From Candidatus Methylomirabilis sp. (lineage in GTDB: Bacteria; Methylomirabilota; Methylomirabilia; Methylomirabilales; Methylomirabilaceae): 39,433 nt of DNA. Under the pieces are notes generated by a model. That model was not told the origin of the DNA, ran no database searches, and saw only the letters and a program-made list of their open reading frames with translations. The DNA is taken from assembly GCF_028716865.1 (NCBI RefSeq), contig NZ_JAQUOY010000024.1:1-39433 (forward strand), in the 5' to 3' direction. This document shows, one piece after another, positions 31,123-39,433 of the stretch; positions within the stretch are counted from its first letter, which is position 1, and every line of letters begins with the position of its first letter. The translations under genes were made by a program, and so were the position numbers.

Positions 31123-33456
31123 ATGGGAGCGTTAGTCTGGATGAGGCGGATCAGCACAGCACTGCTACTCGCCATCGCCTTGTTGCTGGCAGCCGTGGCG
31201 CCGGGCCAGGCTCAACAACCACAGTCGGAGGAGGCTTTCCCATGGTGGGTCAACTGGCTCAACGATCGGTTGCCGTTCGGCCTCAACGTCACCTCGGTAG
31301 ATATTGAGGGAGGCTATCGGACGATTGGCGACAATCGGAGCTCGGCCAAGTTCCAGGAGTATCGGGTGCTTGAGGAAAGCCCTTTTCTGGACCATGCTCG
31401 AATCTCTCTTGAAACCAAGGACCAGAAGCAATACATCGAGTTCTCCTCAATAGACTCCTTCAAGCAAGATCAGAGCTACTTGTTCCGATTCGGGAAGTAC
31501 GGTGGCTATGAGCTGGAGATCTTCTGGGATCAGGTCCCTCATCTGTTGAGCACGACGGGACGGACTCTGTTCACGACAACGCGCGAAGACGGCAACCCCA
31601 ACCTGACCTTGCCGTCCGGTGTCGCATCGACGGTGCAGGCTGCCACACCCGCGACCAGGGCCTCCGTGCTGGCAGGCTTTCTGGCCAATGCCACGCCGAC
31701 GGATCTTAGCTTCCTGACCTCCAAAGCGGGATTCGGGTTTAAATACAACCTGACAGATTCTCTGGATTTCGGTGTCCGCTACACCTTTACGCAGAAGGAC
31801 GGGACGATCCCTTTTGGCGCGGGCTTCAGCAGCCCAGGGGGGAACGTAGTCGAGATTCCGGCCCCCCTCTTTAACCGGACTCACCAGGTTGAGGTCAAGA
31901 CGCAGTATGCTCAACCAGGCTGGAATGTCGGCCTCGGCTACACCGCCTCGATCTTCGATCAGAGCGTCGACAATATTACGTTCGACAACCCACTCTCGGC
32001 CACGAACAGCCCGACCCTTTCGGCTCGCGGACTGACCACCATGGACCCGAGCAACCAGGCGCATAACGTGTTTCTCTCTGGTGGTCTCTCCCTGCCGCTT
32101 CAGACCAGGGTCACGGGGAAGGTCTCCTATGGGTGGCGGCTTCAGGATGAATCGTTTGTCTCCCATACCATCAACCCGGCCTTGGCCGCGAACCCTGGGT
32201 TGGTTCTCCCCAGGAGCAGCTTTGACGGAGATATCAGGACGACCCTTGTGGCTCTCAACGCGACGAGCCGCCCGCTTACCGCTTTGCCGCTGACGCTGTA
32301 TGGCGGCTACCGTTTCTACGATTTCAATAACCGATCGCCCGAGATCGTGTTCCCGGCTCATACCGTTCGGGATACGTCGCTCACACCCGATGCGGAGGTC
32401 AACGCGCCTTTCTCCTACACCAAGCACAATGCCCACCTGGACGCGGGTTATCCTATTCTCAGCGATCTTCATTTCAAGATGGGCTACGAGTGGGAACGTT
32501 GGGATCGTAATTCCAAACTCCGCGAGGTGCCGACCAGTGATGAGCACTCCCTAAAAACCAGCCTGGACTTCACGCCGATCGATTGGCTGCTCTTCCGCGC
32601 CGCGTATCGTCGGGGCTGGCGGCGTATCGATAACTACGTGCCACAAGCTCACGATAAGCACGTGACCGTTGACATCGAGGGGGAGCCATGGGCGCCGGAT
32701 CCTCTGGGCCAGTCGGTCCTGCTTCGGAAGTTCGACGAGGCTGACCGGAACAGGGACCGGGTGGAGATCCTGACGTCGATCAGCCCGATCGAGAACCTCA
32801 GCTTTACGGCTACCTATAGTCTCCTGCAGGACCATTTCAATAACTCCGACCTTGGCTTGCAGAAATCGAGAGGGTGGAGTGCAGGCGGTGATCTGGCCTA
32901 TAGCCCGTTCAAGTGGCTGTCGTTCTTCGTCAACTACACGCGAGAAGAGTTCCGCTATGATCAGCTCTCTCGCTCCAGGCCGGTCACCGGCACTACGGCT
33001 TTTGACTTCACGGACTTCAACTGGAGGAGTGTCAACACTGATACGATTGACACCTACGGGGTCGGTACGGACGTCAGCCTGATTCCCAATCGTCTCAATT
33101 TTCGGCTGACCTACACCTTCTCGGATGCCGATACCATCATGAGATCGTTCAACCCGGTTAAGCCGACCAGTGGCACTGGAGCTCAGCGAGCGACCGCGAC
33201 CGCCGTGGACTATCCGTTGGCGAACACGAACCTCCATACCCTGATTGCCGCGCTTCGCTATAACCTGACCAGGAACTGGAGTCTCAAGGGCGAATATCGA
33301 TTTGAGCAGTTTCGCGAGACCGATTGGGCGACCGATGCGATCGGGCAATCCGGTCTGACAAATCTGCCCCCGACGACCGATACCTTTTTGGGCGCTCGGT
33401 TCCTGCAGAATTATGACGCCCATATTGCAGCGTTTACACTTCGCTACCAGTTTTAA
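31123..33456 (+). CDS. MtrB/PioB-family outer-membrane beta-barrel
   Basis: 777 aa. Signal peptide ending near GQAQ, then a long chain of amphipathic strands with typical MtrB-like wording (GYRTIGDNRSSAKFQEYR at about residues 64-81) and a terminal TLRYQF ending in Phe, the outer-membrane insertion signal. The barrel sheathes the decaheme cytochrome. The N-terminal CxxC of gamma-proteobacterial MtrB is absent; the N-terminal region has no Cys. GAGGAGG at 31111-31117 supports ATG 31123 over the GTG at 31117. It follows the decaheme gene by 33 bases, the expected pairing. Confidence 0.9.
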   Translation: MGALVWMRRISTALLLAIALLLAAVAPGQAQQPQSEEAFPWWVNWLNDRLPFGLNVTSVDIEGGYRTIGDNRSSAKFQEYRVLEESPFLDHARISLETKDQKQYIEFSSIDSFKQDQSYLFRFGKYGGYELEIFWDQVPHLLSTTGRTLFTTTREDGNPNLTLPSGVASTVQAATPATRASVLAGFLANATPTDLSFLTSKAGFGFKYNLTDSLDFGVRYTFTQKDGTIPFGAGFSSPGGNVVEIPAPLFNRTHQVEVKTQYAQPGWNVGLGYTASIFDQSVDNITFDNPLSATNSPTLSARGLTTMDPSNQAHNVFLSGGLSLPLQTRVTGKVSYGWRLQDESFVSHTINPALAANPGLVLPRSSFDGDIRTTLVALNATSRPLTALPLTLYGGYRFYDFNNRSPEIVFPAHTVRDTSLTPDAEVNAPFSYTKHNAHLDAGYPILSDLHFKMGYEWERWDRNSKLREVPTSDEHSLKTSLDFTPIDWLLFRAAYRRGWRRIDNYVPQAHDKHVTVDIEGEPWAPDPLGQSVLLRKFDEADRNRDRVEILTSISPIENLSFTATYSLLQDHFNNSDLGLQKSRGWSAGGDLAYSPFKWLSFFVNYTREEFRYDQLSRSRPVTGTTAFDFTDFNWRSVNTDTIDTYGVGTDVSLIPNRLNFRLTYTFSDADTIMRSFNPVKPTSGTGAQRATATAVDYPLANTNLHTLIAALRYNLTRNWSLKGEYRFEQFRETDWATDAIGQSGLTNLPPTTDTFLGARFLQNYDAHIAAFTLRYQF

Positions 33457-33500
33457 GCGAACCTCCTGGTTTCAGACGTCTCGCTGATGTGCTAGTATGT

Positions 33501-33560
33501 TGCCTGCGAACAGGAGCAGGCAAGCCAGCCTGCCGGGCACCGTCTGGTAGGCTGGCTTTT
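33501..33560 (+). terminator. Double hairpin after the barrel gene
   Basis: First hairpin TGCCTGC/GCAGGCA (33501-33522). Second has arms AAGCCAGCCT (33522-33531) and AGGCTGGCTT (33549-33558) and runs into TTTT (to 33560). The second is a plausible factor-independent terminator for the decaheme-barrel genes. Because the next Rieske gene starts just 23 bases on, it could also be an attenuator that lowers expression of the downstream genes. Confidence 0.6.
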
Positions 33561-33583
33561 CACGTTTAAGACTGAAGGAGGGA

Positions 33584-34039
33584 ATGGTTGTGGCACAGCA
33601 GGATGAACAGGTCGACTATGGGCGGCGCACAGTGAATTGGCTTCTGGGAAGTTCCCTCGGCGTGCTCTTCATATCCATCCTGTACCCGATTGTAAAATAC
33701 TTGATCCCCCCCAAGCTGGCCGAGCCGACCACGTTCAGCGTGACCCTTCCCTGGAAGCTCGCGGAACTGAAGGCGAACTCAGGGCGGATCTTTCGCTTCA
33801 GGAGTCGTCCGGGTATCTTGGTGAAGACCTCAGCAGGCGAGTTGCGGGCGTTTTCTGCGGTCTGTACCCACCTGGAATGCACGGTGCAATACCGGGAAGC
33901 GCGGCAGGATATCTGGTGCGCCTGTCACAATGGTGTGTACGACCTAAATGGGAAGAATATCAGCGGTCCGCCGCCACGGCCCCTGGAGCCTCTCAAGTTG
34001 AACGTCCGGGGAGATCAGATCATCGTCATGAAAGGATAA
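33584..34039 (+). CDS. Rieske [2Fe-2S] protein of the multiheme cluster
   Basis: 151 aa. Cluster boxes CTHLEC (residues 94-99) and CACHNG (112-117) keep the Cys/His ligands, with unusual Glu and Asn next to them. The N-terminal [10 protein letters not shown] is a Tat-type anchor leading into a membrane helix. The head is short, lacking the insert of mitochondrial Rieske proteins. ATG 33584 follows GAAGGAGGG. GTG 33590 is possible. Five bases separate its stop from cytochrome b, so the two form a unit. It shares little with the Rieske protein at 12080 beyond the boxes. Confidence 0.92.
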   Translation: MVVAQQDEQVDYGRRTVNWLLGSSLGVLFISILYPIVKYLIPPKLAEPTTFSVTLPWKLAELKANSGRIFRFRSRPGILVKTSAGELRAFSAVCTHLECTVQYREARQDIWCACHNGVYDLNGKNISGPPPRPLEPLKLNVRGDQIIVMKG

Positions 34040-34044
34040 GTAAG

Positions 34045-35133
34045 GTGACGGGAGTTCGGATTGCGGCCTGGCTCGAAGAGCGAATCGATCTCTGGCCGCT
34101 CAGGCATCTCATTCAGAAGAAGGTCATCCCTGTTCATCGCCATACCGTCTGGTACTACTTCGGCGGGATGACGCTCTTTCTCTTCGGGATTCAGGTGGCT
34201 ACCGGGATCCTGCTGACCCTCTACTACCGGCCCAGCGGCGAAGAGGCGTACGAGAGTGTTCAATTTATCATGACCGAAGTCCAATTCGGTTGGCTTGTTC
34301 GCTCGATCCATAGCTGGTCGGCCAACCTGATGGTGCTGACAATGATGATCCACCTGTTCAGTGTGTACCTGACCCAGGCCTACCGAAAGCCGCGGGAGCT
34401 GACATGGGTGACCGGAATGTTGCTGTTCGGCATCGTTCTGTTCTTCGGCTTCAGCGGGTATCTGCTGCCCTGGAATGTTCTCGCGTATTTCGCCACTAAA
34501 GTCGGAACTGAGATCGCCGGGCAGTTCCCACTTGTGGGTCCTGTTCTGATGCGGCTCCTGCGGGGTAGCGACGAGGTCACGGGCGCGACGGTTTCCCGCT
34601 TTTACGGTATGCACATTGCCATCCTGCCGGCGCTCATCACCATGATCCTCGGCCTCCATCTGTTCCTGGTGCAGAAGCAGGGGATGAGCGTTCCCCCGGC
34701 CGTGGAGCGATCTCATGCGGGACGGCCGCTTCCGACCATGCCGTTTTTCCCTAATTTTCTGCTGCGAGACCTCTTTGGCTGGTTTGTCACCCTCGGGGTC
34801 TTAGCGGCATTAGCCGCGCTGTCCCCATGGGAGCTGGGACAAAAGGCCGATCCCTTCGCTCCGGCGCCTGCCGGCATTCGACCGGAATGGTACTTCGTCT
34901 TCATGTTTCAGAGCCTGAAGTATATCCCGGCGAAGATCGGTCCCTTTGAGGGTGAGGTCTTGGGAGTCCTGGGTTTCAGTCTGGGCGGGCTGTTACTTTT
35001 ATTGGTCCCATTTCTGGACAAGAAGTCGGCATTGGGAGAGCCTAGTCCGCTCTTCCGATCGATCGGAATCGGCATTATTGCGTACATTGTGATATTTACC
35101 GTGCTTGGATATGTCGCGCCCGGCGCCAAATGA
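34045..35133 (+). CDS. Cytochrome b (b6/subunit IV fused) of the multiheme cluster
   Basis: 362 aa. Haem ligands H89/H103 (13 between) and H190/H205 (14 between), b6-type spacing. The quinol motif PEWY is intact at 280-283. The protein is a compact eight-helix b6-plus-subunit-IV fusion. GTG 34045 follows AAAGGA by eight bases. The frame upstream to 33637 is the out-of-frame shadow of the Rieske gene. No c1-type gene follows. Instead comes a nonaheme cytochrome, which likely takes its place. Confidence 0.93.
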   Translation: MTGVRIAAWLEERIDLWPLRHLIQKKVIPVHRHTVWYYFGGMTLFLFGIQVATGILLTLYYRPSGEEAYESVQFIMTEVQFGWLVRSIHSWSANLMVLTMMIHLFSVYLTQAYRKPRELTWVTGMLLFGIVLFFGFSGYLLPWNVLAYFATKVGTEIAGQFPLVGPVLMRLLRGSDEVTGATVSRFYGMHIAILPALITMILGLHLFLVQKQGMSVPPAVERSHAGRPLPTMPFFPNFLLRDLFGWFVTLGVLAALAALSPWELGQKADPFAPAPAGIRPEWYFVFMFQSLKYIPAKIGPFEGEVLGVLGFSLGGLLLLLVPFLDKKSALGEPSPLFRSIGIGIIAYIVIFTVLGYVAPGAK

Positions 35134-35140
35134 GGACGCC

Positions 35141-36409
35141 GTGAGGATGGCGCTGCGCGTTGTATGCTTCGGCCTCCTCCTGATCGCGGCCGGCCTGATT
35201 CGTGCCCCCTTCGCGGCGGCGGCGGATGCTTGCATCGACTGCCATATTGGATTAAGAGAGGAGCGCCTCAACCGTCCGGCTGTCAAGATTAAAGACGATT
35301 ACCACCTGGCGAGGGGACTGGGCTGCCAGGGCTGTCACGGCGGTGATCAGACGGCGTTCGACAATAAAGCGCAGAGCCACAGTCCGGCCAAGGGATTTCT
35401 GGGCAAACCGAAGCGGCAGGCGATCCCTGAAACCTGCGGGAAGTGCCACAGCGATCCGGTCTATATGCGACAGTTCAATCCATCCATTCGGACAGACCAG
35501 GTGAAGGAATACTATACCAGTGTCCATGGCAAAAAGTTTCGCGAGGGAGATCAGAAGGTCGCCGTCTGTATCAGTTGCCATGACGTGCATGCGATCCGTG
35601 CCGTCAAAGACCAGATGGCTTGGACGCATCCTGTCAAGGTCGCTGAGACTTGTGGCCGATGCCACGGTAACGCTGAGTATATGAAAGCGTATAAAATCCC
35701 CACCGATCAGTTGGACAAGTACAAGCAGAGCTTCCATTACGAGATGTTGACCAAGAGGGGGGACCTCGCCTCCCCGACATGCAGTAGTTGCCACGGCAGT
35801 CACGGCGCCGCCCCTCCTGGTATCGATTCAGTGGCGAATATCTGTAGCCACTGTCATGTAGCGACGGCCGAGCTCTTCGCGAAGAGCCCGCACAAGCCGG
35901 CATTTGCCGAGCTGGGGATGCCGGCCTGCGTGACGTGCCATAGTAATCACGATGTCACGAAACCGTCAGATGCCATGCTGGCTGGTGGAGAAGGCACCCC
36001 GTGTGCCACATGCCACGAAGCGAACTCTCTACCCCTGAAGAAGGCCGCCGAATTACGAACCATGATTGAGAGTCTTTCAAGCCGGATCGATCAGGCGACG
36101 ACGACCCTTACCAGGGCCGAGCAGGCAGGAATGGAGATCGGCTCTCCTCGATTCGAGCTGCTTGCGGCAAAAGAGTCCTTGATTAAGGCTAGAGCCGCGA
36201 CGCATTCACTCGAGGTGGAACAGATCAAAACCGCTACCGACTCAGGGTTAGTCGTAGCCCAGAAGAGTCTTGAGAGCGGCCACGGTCTCCTGGCTGAGGT
36301 GCAGTTTCGCCGCAAGGGGCTGGCAGCCTCCATGCTGATCATTGTCGCGGTCCTGGTCGGCCTCTTCTTGAAGATCAGAGAAGTTGATCGGCGGAAAAGG
36401 TCCGGATGA
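35141..36409 (+). CDS. Nonaheme cytochrome c with coiled coil and C-terminal membrane anchor
   Basis: About 422 aa. Signal sequence to AAAADA, nine CxxCH sites (C31, C62, C99, C143, C171, C214, C235, C263, C288), then a haem-free helical coiled coil (about 302-392, LRTMIESLSSRIDQATTTLTRAEQAG) and a single membrane helix at 396-411 ending in a basic tail. Haems would sit in the periplasm next to the b/Rieske core. It probably replaces cytochrome c1 in passing electrons on. GTG 35141 lies eight bases past the cytochrome b stop. ATG 35111 (overlapping cytochrome b) or 35147 are alternatives. I do not know a named family with this exact layout. Confidence 0.88.
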   Translation: MRMALRVVCFGLLLIAAGLIRAPFAAAADACIDCHIGLREERLNRPAVKIKDDYHLARGLGCQGCHGGDQTAFDNKAQSHSPAKGFLGKPKRQAIPETCGKCHSDPVYMRQFNPSIRTDQVKEYYTSVHGKKFREGDQKVAVCISCHDVHAIRAVKDQMAWTHPVKVAETCGRCHGNAEYMKAYKIPTDQLDKYKQSFHYEMLTKRGDLASPTCSSCHGSHGAAPPGIDSVANICSHCHVATAELFAKSPHKPAFAELGMPACVTCHSNHDVTKPSDAMLAGGEGTPCATCHEANSLPLKKAAELRTMIESLSSRIDQATTTLTRAEQAGMEIGSPRFELLAAKESLIKARAATHSLEVEQIKTATDSGLVVAQKSLESGHGLLAEVQFRRKGLAASMLIIVAVLVGLFLKIREVDRRKRSG

Positions 36410-36423
36410 TCGTACGACCGGCA

Positions 36424-36452
36424 TTGACATGATTGAGCGGAGTGATTATAGT
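36424..36452 (+). promoter_or_regulatory. Promoter of the triheme c7 gene
   Basis: TTGACA (36424-36429), 17 bases, TATAGT (36447-36452): the same boxes and spacing as the promoter at 30014. It lies 114 bases before the c7 start, leaving a long leader with no other clear signal. Implies that the c7 and 13-heme genes can be expressed apart from the upstream genes. Confidence 0.7.
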
Positions 36453-36566
36453 TCAGAGATACGTGAAGCAAAGCGGATGGGTTCCTCAAGGCATCCGTGG
36501 GATATAGTCGTGAAGCTTAGCCAGATTCTTACGATTCGAGAAGATTGCCCGCGAAAAGGAGGAAGC

Positions 36567-36950
36567 ATGAGATCAATGATCGGAAGGAGCGCGACGCTTA
36601 CTCTGGCGTGCCTCCTCATCGTAAGCTTCACACCGACTCGCAGTCTGGCCCAGGCAAAGCCGAAGGTCCCCCCTCCCTTCACCTTTGAGCAGAAGACCAC
36701 GAGTGAGGAGGGGAACCCGAGCCCAGGGAAGGTGACGTTCGATCACAATAAGCATATTGAAAAAGGCCAGAAGTGCCTGAACTGCCACGGTAAGGATAAA
36801 CCTTTCAAGACCAAGATTGGGACCTCTCCGGACCTCACTATGAAGGCCTACAATGAAGGAAAGGCGTGCGGGACATGCCATAACGGGAAGGTGGCATTCT
36901 CCACAAAGGAGATGGGCAACTGCCTGAAATGCCATAAAGTCCCATCATAG
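36567..36950 (+). CDS. Triheme c7-type periplasmic cytochrome
   Basis: 127 aa. Signal peptide cleaved near SLAQA-KP, then a small domain with three CxxCH sites (C70, C101, C119) and the leading KVTFDHNKHIEKG, where H60 and H63 are likely distal haem ligands. This is the c7-type triheme domain of PpcA-like periplasmic shuttles that carry electrons from inner-membrane to outer-membrane complexes. ATG 36567 follows AAAAGGAGG. It has its own promoter and sits just before the CbcL-like gene, the same functional pairing as in Geobacter. Confidence 0.88.
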   Translation: MRSMIGRSATLTLACLLIVSFTPTRSLAQAKPKVPPPFTFEQKTTSEEGNPSPGKVTFDHNKHIEKGQKCLNCHGKDKPFKTKIGTSPDLTMKAYNEGKACGTCHNGKVAFSTKEMGNCLKCHKVPS

Positions 36951-37040
36951 CGCCGCACCTCTACAGCACCGAGACACAGCGACGAGAGTGTAGCGGGTGG
37001 CTGACATGAGGGTCCGCCTATTCGCCATGCCATTGTACGC

Positions 37041-39218
37041 TTGATAACGCGGAGCGTAGGTTGTGGAAAGGTGGCCGGAGGCCTTCTCCTTGTCTGGATT
37101 TTTCTGACGATAGCTCCGAATGCCTTTGCGGCCCTCTCGGGGTCGGCTTCCACTTCTGAGGAGTGTCTGGCCTGTCACAACGATCCCAACTTAAAAAAGG
37201 AGACCGGCGAGGGACGATACGCCTCGCTGTTTGTAGCGCCGGCCGATCTTGTTCAATCTGCGCACAAAGGGCTTGCCTGTACCGAATGCCATAATGACAT
37301 CTCAGTAGTCCCTCACGCCGCAACGCCGCAGCCGGTCCGCTGCGGCGCATGCCATCGCAAACCCCATGAGACGGTTCCGAAGAGCGCTCATGCCAAACTG
37401 GGTAGCGACGGCCCCAGCGCCAATTGTATCGCCTGCCATGGCAGTCACCGAATCCAGAAGATAGCCGCGGATGGCAACGTCATCTGCGCGTCGTGTCATG
37501 GCCGTCAGGCAAAGCAAATGGCGGCCGGCATTCATGCCGGTAGCCGCGGGGAAAAAGCCCGGCACCTGCCTACCTGCGTCACCTGTCACACGGCCCATGC
37601 CGTCACATCCCACCGCGACCTCGCGTCACCTACCCATCGCTCACAGATTCACGATACCTGCGCCCGTTGCCATGCTGATCCGAAGGTCATCGCCCAAGAA
37701 GGGATCGTCAGACCGCGGGTCGTTGCGCTCTTTGCGCAAAGTATCCACGGCCAGGCCATCCTGCAGAAAGGCAATCTCGCTGCCGCAACCTGCACCGATT
37801 GCCATGGTACCCATGAGATCCGCCGAGCCGTCGATCCCGCCTCCGCTGTTTTTAAGCAGAACGTTGCCATCACCTGCAAGCGGTGCCACGCCGACGAGGC
37901 CGGTCAGTTTCAAGCCAGCGTTCATGGGAGGGCCGTCTCACGAGGGGTATTCGCGGCGCCGACATGTACGAATTGTCATGGGGAGCATGGGATCACCGCC
38001 ACCCGCGCCCAGGGATCGCGAGTGGCGCCACTGACGGTCTCCAAGACCTGTGCTGCCTGTCACGAAGCGGCGCAGGTGGTCGAGGAGTTTGGCCTCGCGC
38101 CGCGCCGCGCCGGGACATTCTTCGAGAGCTTCCACGGCCTGGCGGTCAGAGGCGGATCGCCAGTGGTGGCCAACTGTGCAAGCTGTCACGGGACCCACAA
38201 TATCCAGCCCTCGTCTGATCCTCGCTCGACCGTCAACCCGATGAATCTTTCGCGAACTTGCGGACAGTGCCACCGAGGCGCCGGCATGCAATTGGCCGGC
38301 TCCAGAATCCACGTAGCCCCCGGGTTCGGCGAGCACCCATGGGTGACCCTGGTCCGACGGATCTACCTTGTCATCATCTTTGTCGCCATCGGCGGGATGA
38401 GCCTGCACAACGGGCTTGACTTCCTGGCGCATCTGCGAGAGCGTTGGCGGGCAGAGGGCCGGAGGGAAGACGAACCCCGCGTACCTCCCGAGGTGGCACG
38501 CCGGCTCTTTGAGCGCTTCACACTCAATGAGCGGATTCAGCACTTCACGCTGTTTGTGACCTTCACGATCTTGGTCATTACCGGCTTTGCCCTGAAGTTT
38601 CCTGATGCGTGGTGGGCTCAGCCGCTGGTCTGGATGGAAAGCGGGTATGCCGTCCGAGCCTGGTCACATCGGATCGCCGGCGTGCTCATGACGCTGGCGG
38701 CAGGGTATCATCTGGCGTATCTGTTCGGAACGCAGCGCGGTCGGATTCAGTTCCGTCTGATGCAACCCTGCCGGCGGGATGTAGGCGAGGCGTGGGGAAT
38801 GGTCGCCTTTAACCTGGGTCTGCGATCGCACCGACCCCGTTTTCACCGCTTTACGTACGTGGAGAAGCTGGAGTATTGGGCGGTCATATGGGGCACTGCT
38901 GTGATGGCCGGCACCGGATTTATCATGTGGCTCCAGACTGTTGTGCTGAAGCGCTGGCCCCTTCTGGTTATTGACCTGGCGAACGTCGTCCATTATTACG
39001 AGGCTTGGCTTGCAATGCTTGCTGTCCTGGTCTGGCACTTCTACAGCGTCATCTTCCGGCCTGATATCTACCCGATGAGTCGAGTGTGGCTGACGGGGAC
39101 GATGACGGGAGAACAGATGGCCAAGGATCATCCTGCTGAGTTAGAGGAGACGCTCGCGGCAGAAACCGTAACAAGCTTAATGCCCGAAGATGAGATGACG
39201 GGACCGCGGGTAAGCTAA
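37041..39218 (+). CDS. 13-heme cytochrome c fused to a b-type membrane domain (CbcL-like)
   Basis: About 725 aa. A signal segment is followed by thirteen CxxCH sites (C42, C80, C101, C129, C149, C179, C207, C251, C279, C309, C337, C379, C407), then from about residue 435 a multi-helix b-type domain with histidines suited to two haems (H501, H543, H557, H651, H666). The plan matches CbcL of Geobacter, a quinol-oxidising fusion that feeds periplasmic cytochromes, but with more c haems than the nine in CbcL. The start is uncertain: TTG 37041 opens the frame, while GTG 37071 would still leave a signal. Neither has a strong ribosome site. Ends just before the IS element. Confidence 0.85.
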   Translation: MITRSVGCGKVAGGLLLVWIFLTIAPNAFAALSGSASTSEECLACHNDPNLKKETGEGRYASLFVAPADLVQSAHKGLACTECHNDISVVPHAATPQPVRCGACHRKPHETVPKSAHAKLGSDGPSANCIACHGSHRIQKIAADGNVICASCHGRQAKQMAAGIHAGSRGEKARHLPTCVTCHTAHAVTSHRDLASPTHRSQIHDTCARCHADPKVIAQEGIVRPRVVALFAQSIHGQAILQKGNLAAATCTDCHGTHEIRRAVDPASAVFKQNVAITCKRCHADEAGQFQASVHGRAVSRGVFAAPTCTNCHGEHGITATRAQGSRVAPLTVSKTCAACHEAAQVVEEFGLAPRRAGTFFESFHGLAVRGGSPVVANCASCHGTHNIQPSSDPRSTVNPMNLSRTCGQCHRGAGMQLAGSRIHVAPGFGEHPWVTLVRRIYLVIIFVAIGGMSLHNGLDFLAHLRERWRAEGRREDEPRVPPEVARRLFERFTLNERIQHFTLFVTFTILVITGFALKFPDAWWAQPLVWMESGYAVRAWSHRIAGVLMTLAAGYHLAYLFGTQRGRIQFRLMQPCRRDVGEAWGMVAFNLGLRSHRPRFHRFTYVEKLEYWAVIWGTAVMAGTGFIMWLQTVVLKRWPLLVIDLANVVHYYEAWLAMLAVLVWHFYSVIFRPDIYPMSRVWLTGTMTGEQMAKDHPAELEETLAAETVTSLMPEDEMTGPRVS

Positions 39219-39309
39219 GGCGAGAGGATCCGATGACCGAACAGCCGCCCATCCGACGCCAACATGGGCCGACCTCCTGAAGGCTAACAAGATAATCGAG
39301 CAGGCCAAG

Positions 39310-39433
39310 TACCTCCCCCAATAAAGTGGACACCCACACCTAACAATGGAGGGGGGTCCAATGCGAGGCGTCAAGCGCTGTCAGGTGTCCACAGGACGGA
39401 TGAAGAAGCATCGCTACAGCAATGAGTTCAAGG
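39310..39433. mobile_element. Left end of an IS3-like insertion sequence (runs off the window)
   Basis: After a 90-base gap from the cytochrome stop comes CCCCCAATAAAGTGGACACC (near 39317-39336), the kind of TGGACACC-type end seen in IS3-family elements, followed directly by a transposase start. The exact end and any target duplication cannot be set because only one end is in view. Confidence 0.6.
39361..39433 (+). CDS. IS3-family transposase OrfA, N-terminal part
   Basis: ATG 39361 follows GGAGGGG. The frame is open to the edge and includes MKKHRYSNEFK at codons 14-24, the standard start of IS3/IS911 OrfA helix-turn-helix proteins. ATG 39400 is the usual family start, so the first 13 codons may be a leader. 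OrfA binds the element's ends, and with the frameshifted OrfB makes the transposase. Confidence 0.7.
   Translation, partial: MRGVKRCQVSTGRMKKHRYSNEFK

Noticed and set aside
1-39433. CRISPR array, tRNA and rRNA genes
   Set aside because: No regular repeat-spacer pattern, cloverleaf or rRNA wording was seen by eye on either strand. A covariance search would be decisive for tRNAs.

Overview
The window reads as a chromosomal segment of a Gram-negative bacterium. It has a GatCAB amidotransferase, AsmA, an outer-membrane beta-barrel, large multiheme cytochromes, many palindromic intergenic repeats, and the end of a Pup-ligase (pafA) gene. This mix fits the NC10 lineage (Methylomirabilota, the nitrite-dependent methanotrophs), but no marker gene here proves it. 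Placement is inference.

Layout. Positions 1-3819 hold the 3' end of pafA, leucyl aminopeptidase, a stand-alone Lrp/AsnC ligand-binding domain and an MFS transporter. Positions 3857-9742 hold six tandem paralogous ankyrin-repeat genes, all beginning with the same short N-terminal block and separated by related inverted-repeat sequences. Positions ~9800-15170 are a conspicuously GC-rich island: a cas6-like gene fragment, then a four-gene respiratory unit (GltD-like FAD/Fe-S oxidoreductase, Rieske protein, cytochrome b, tetraheme cytochrome c). Positions 15237-17540 are accessory DNA: a MazEF-type pair, a truncated NAD-dependent epimerase, and an integron gene cassette on the minus strand carrying a DUF4365 nuclease-like gene with a recognisable attC. 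Positions 17541-27994 are a minus-strand run: pcrA/uvrD, gatC, gatA, a small secreted protein, a gamma-glutamylcyclotransferase-like gene, gatB, asmA, a glycosyltransferase and a LysR regulator. Positions 28161-29914 hold a VapBC pair, a MITE-like element and an anchored hypothetical protein.

Positions 30014-39218 are the most striking part: a decaheme MtrA/DmsE-type cytochrome, an MtrB/PioB-type barrel, a Rieske/cytochrome b pair, a nonaheme cytochrome with coiled coil and membrane anchor, a triheme c7 cytochrome, and a 13-heme cytochrome fused to a b-type membrane domain (CbcL-like). Together they could form a complete electron conduit from the quinone pool through the periplasm to the cell exterior, with 35 c-type haem sites across four proteins. 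The window ends in the left end of an IS3-like insertion sequence.

Two distinct Rieske/cytochrome b systems lie 19 kb apart. One is coupled to a predicted NAD(P)H-binding flavoprotein, the other to multiheme cytochromes. This suggests a branched, flexible respiratory chain.
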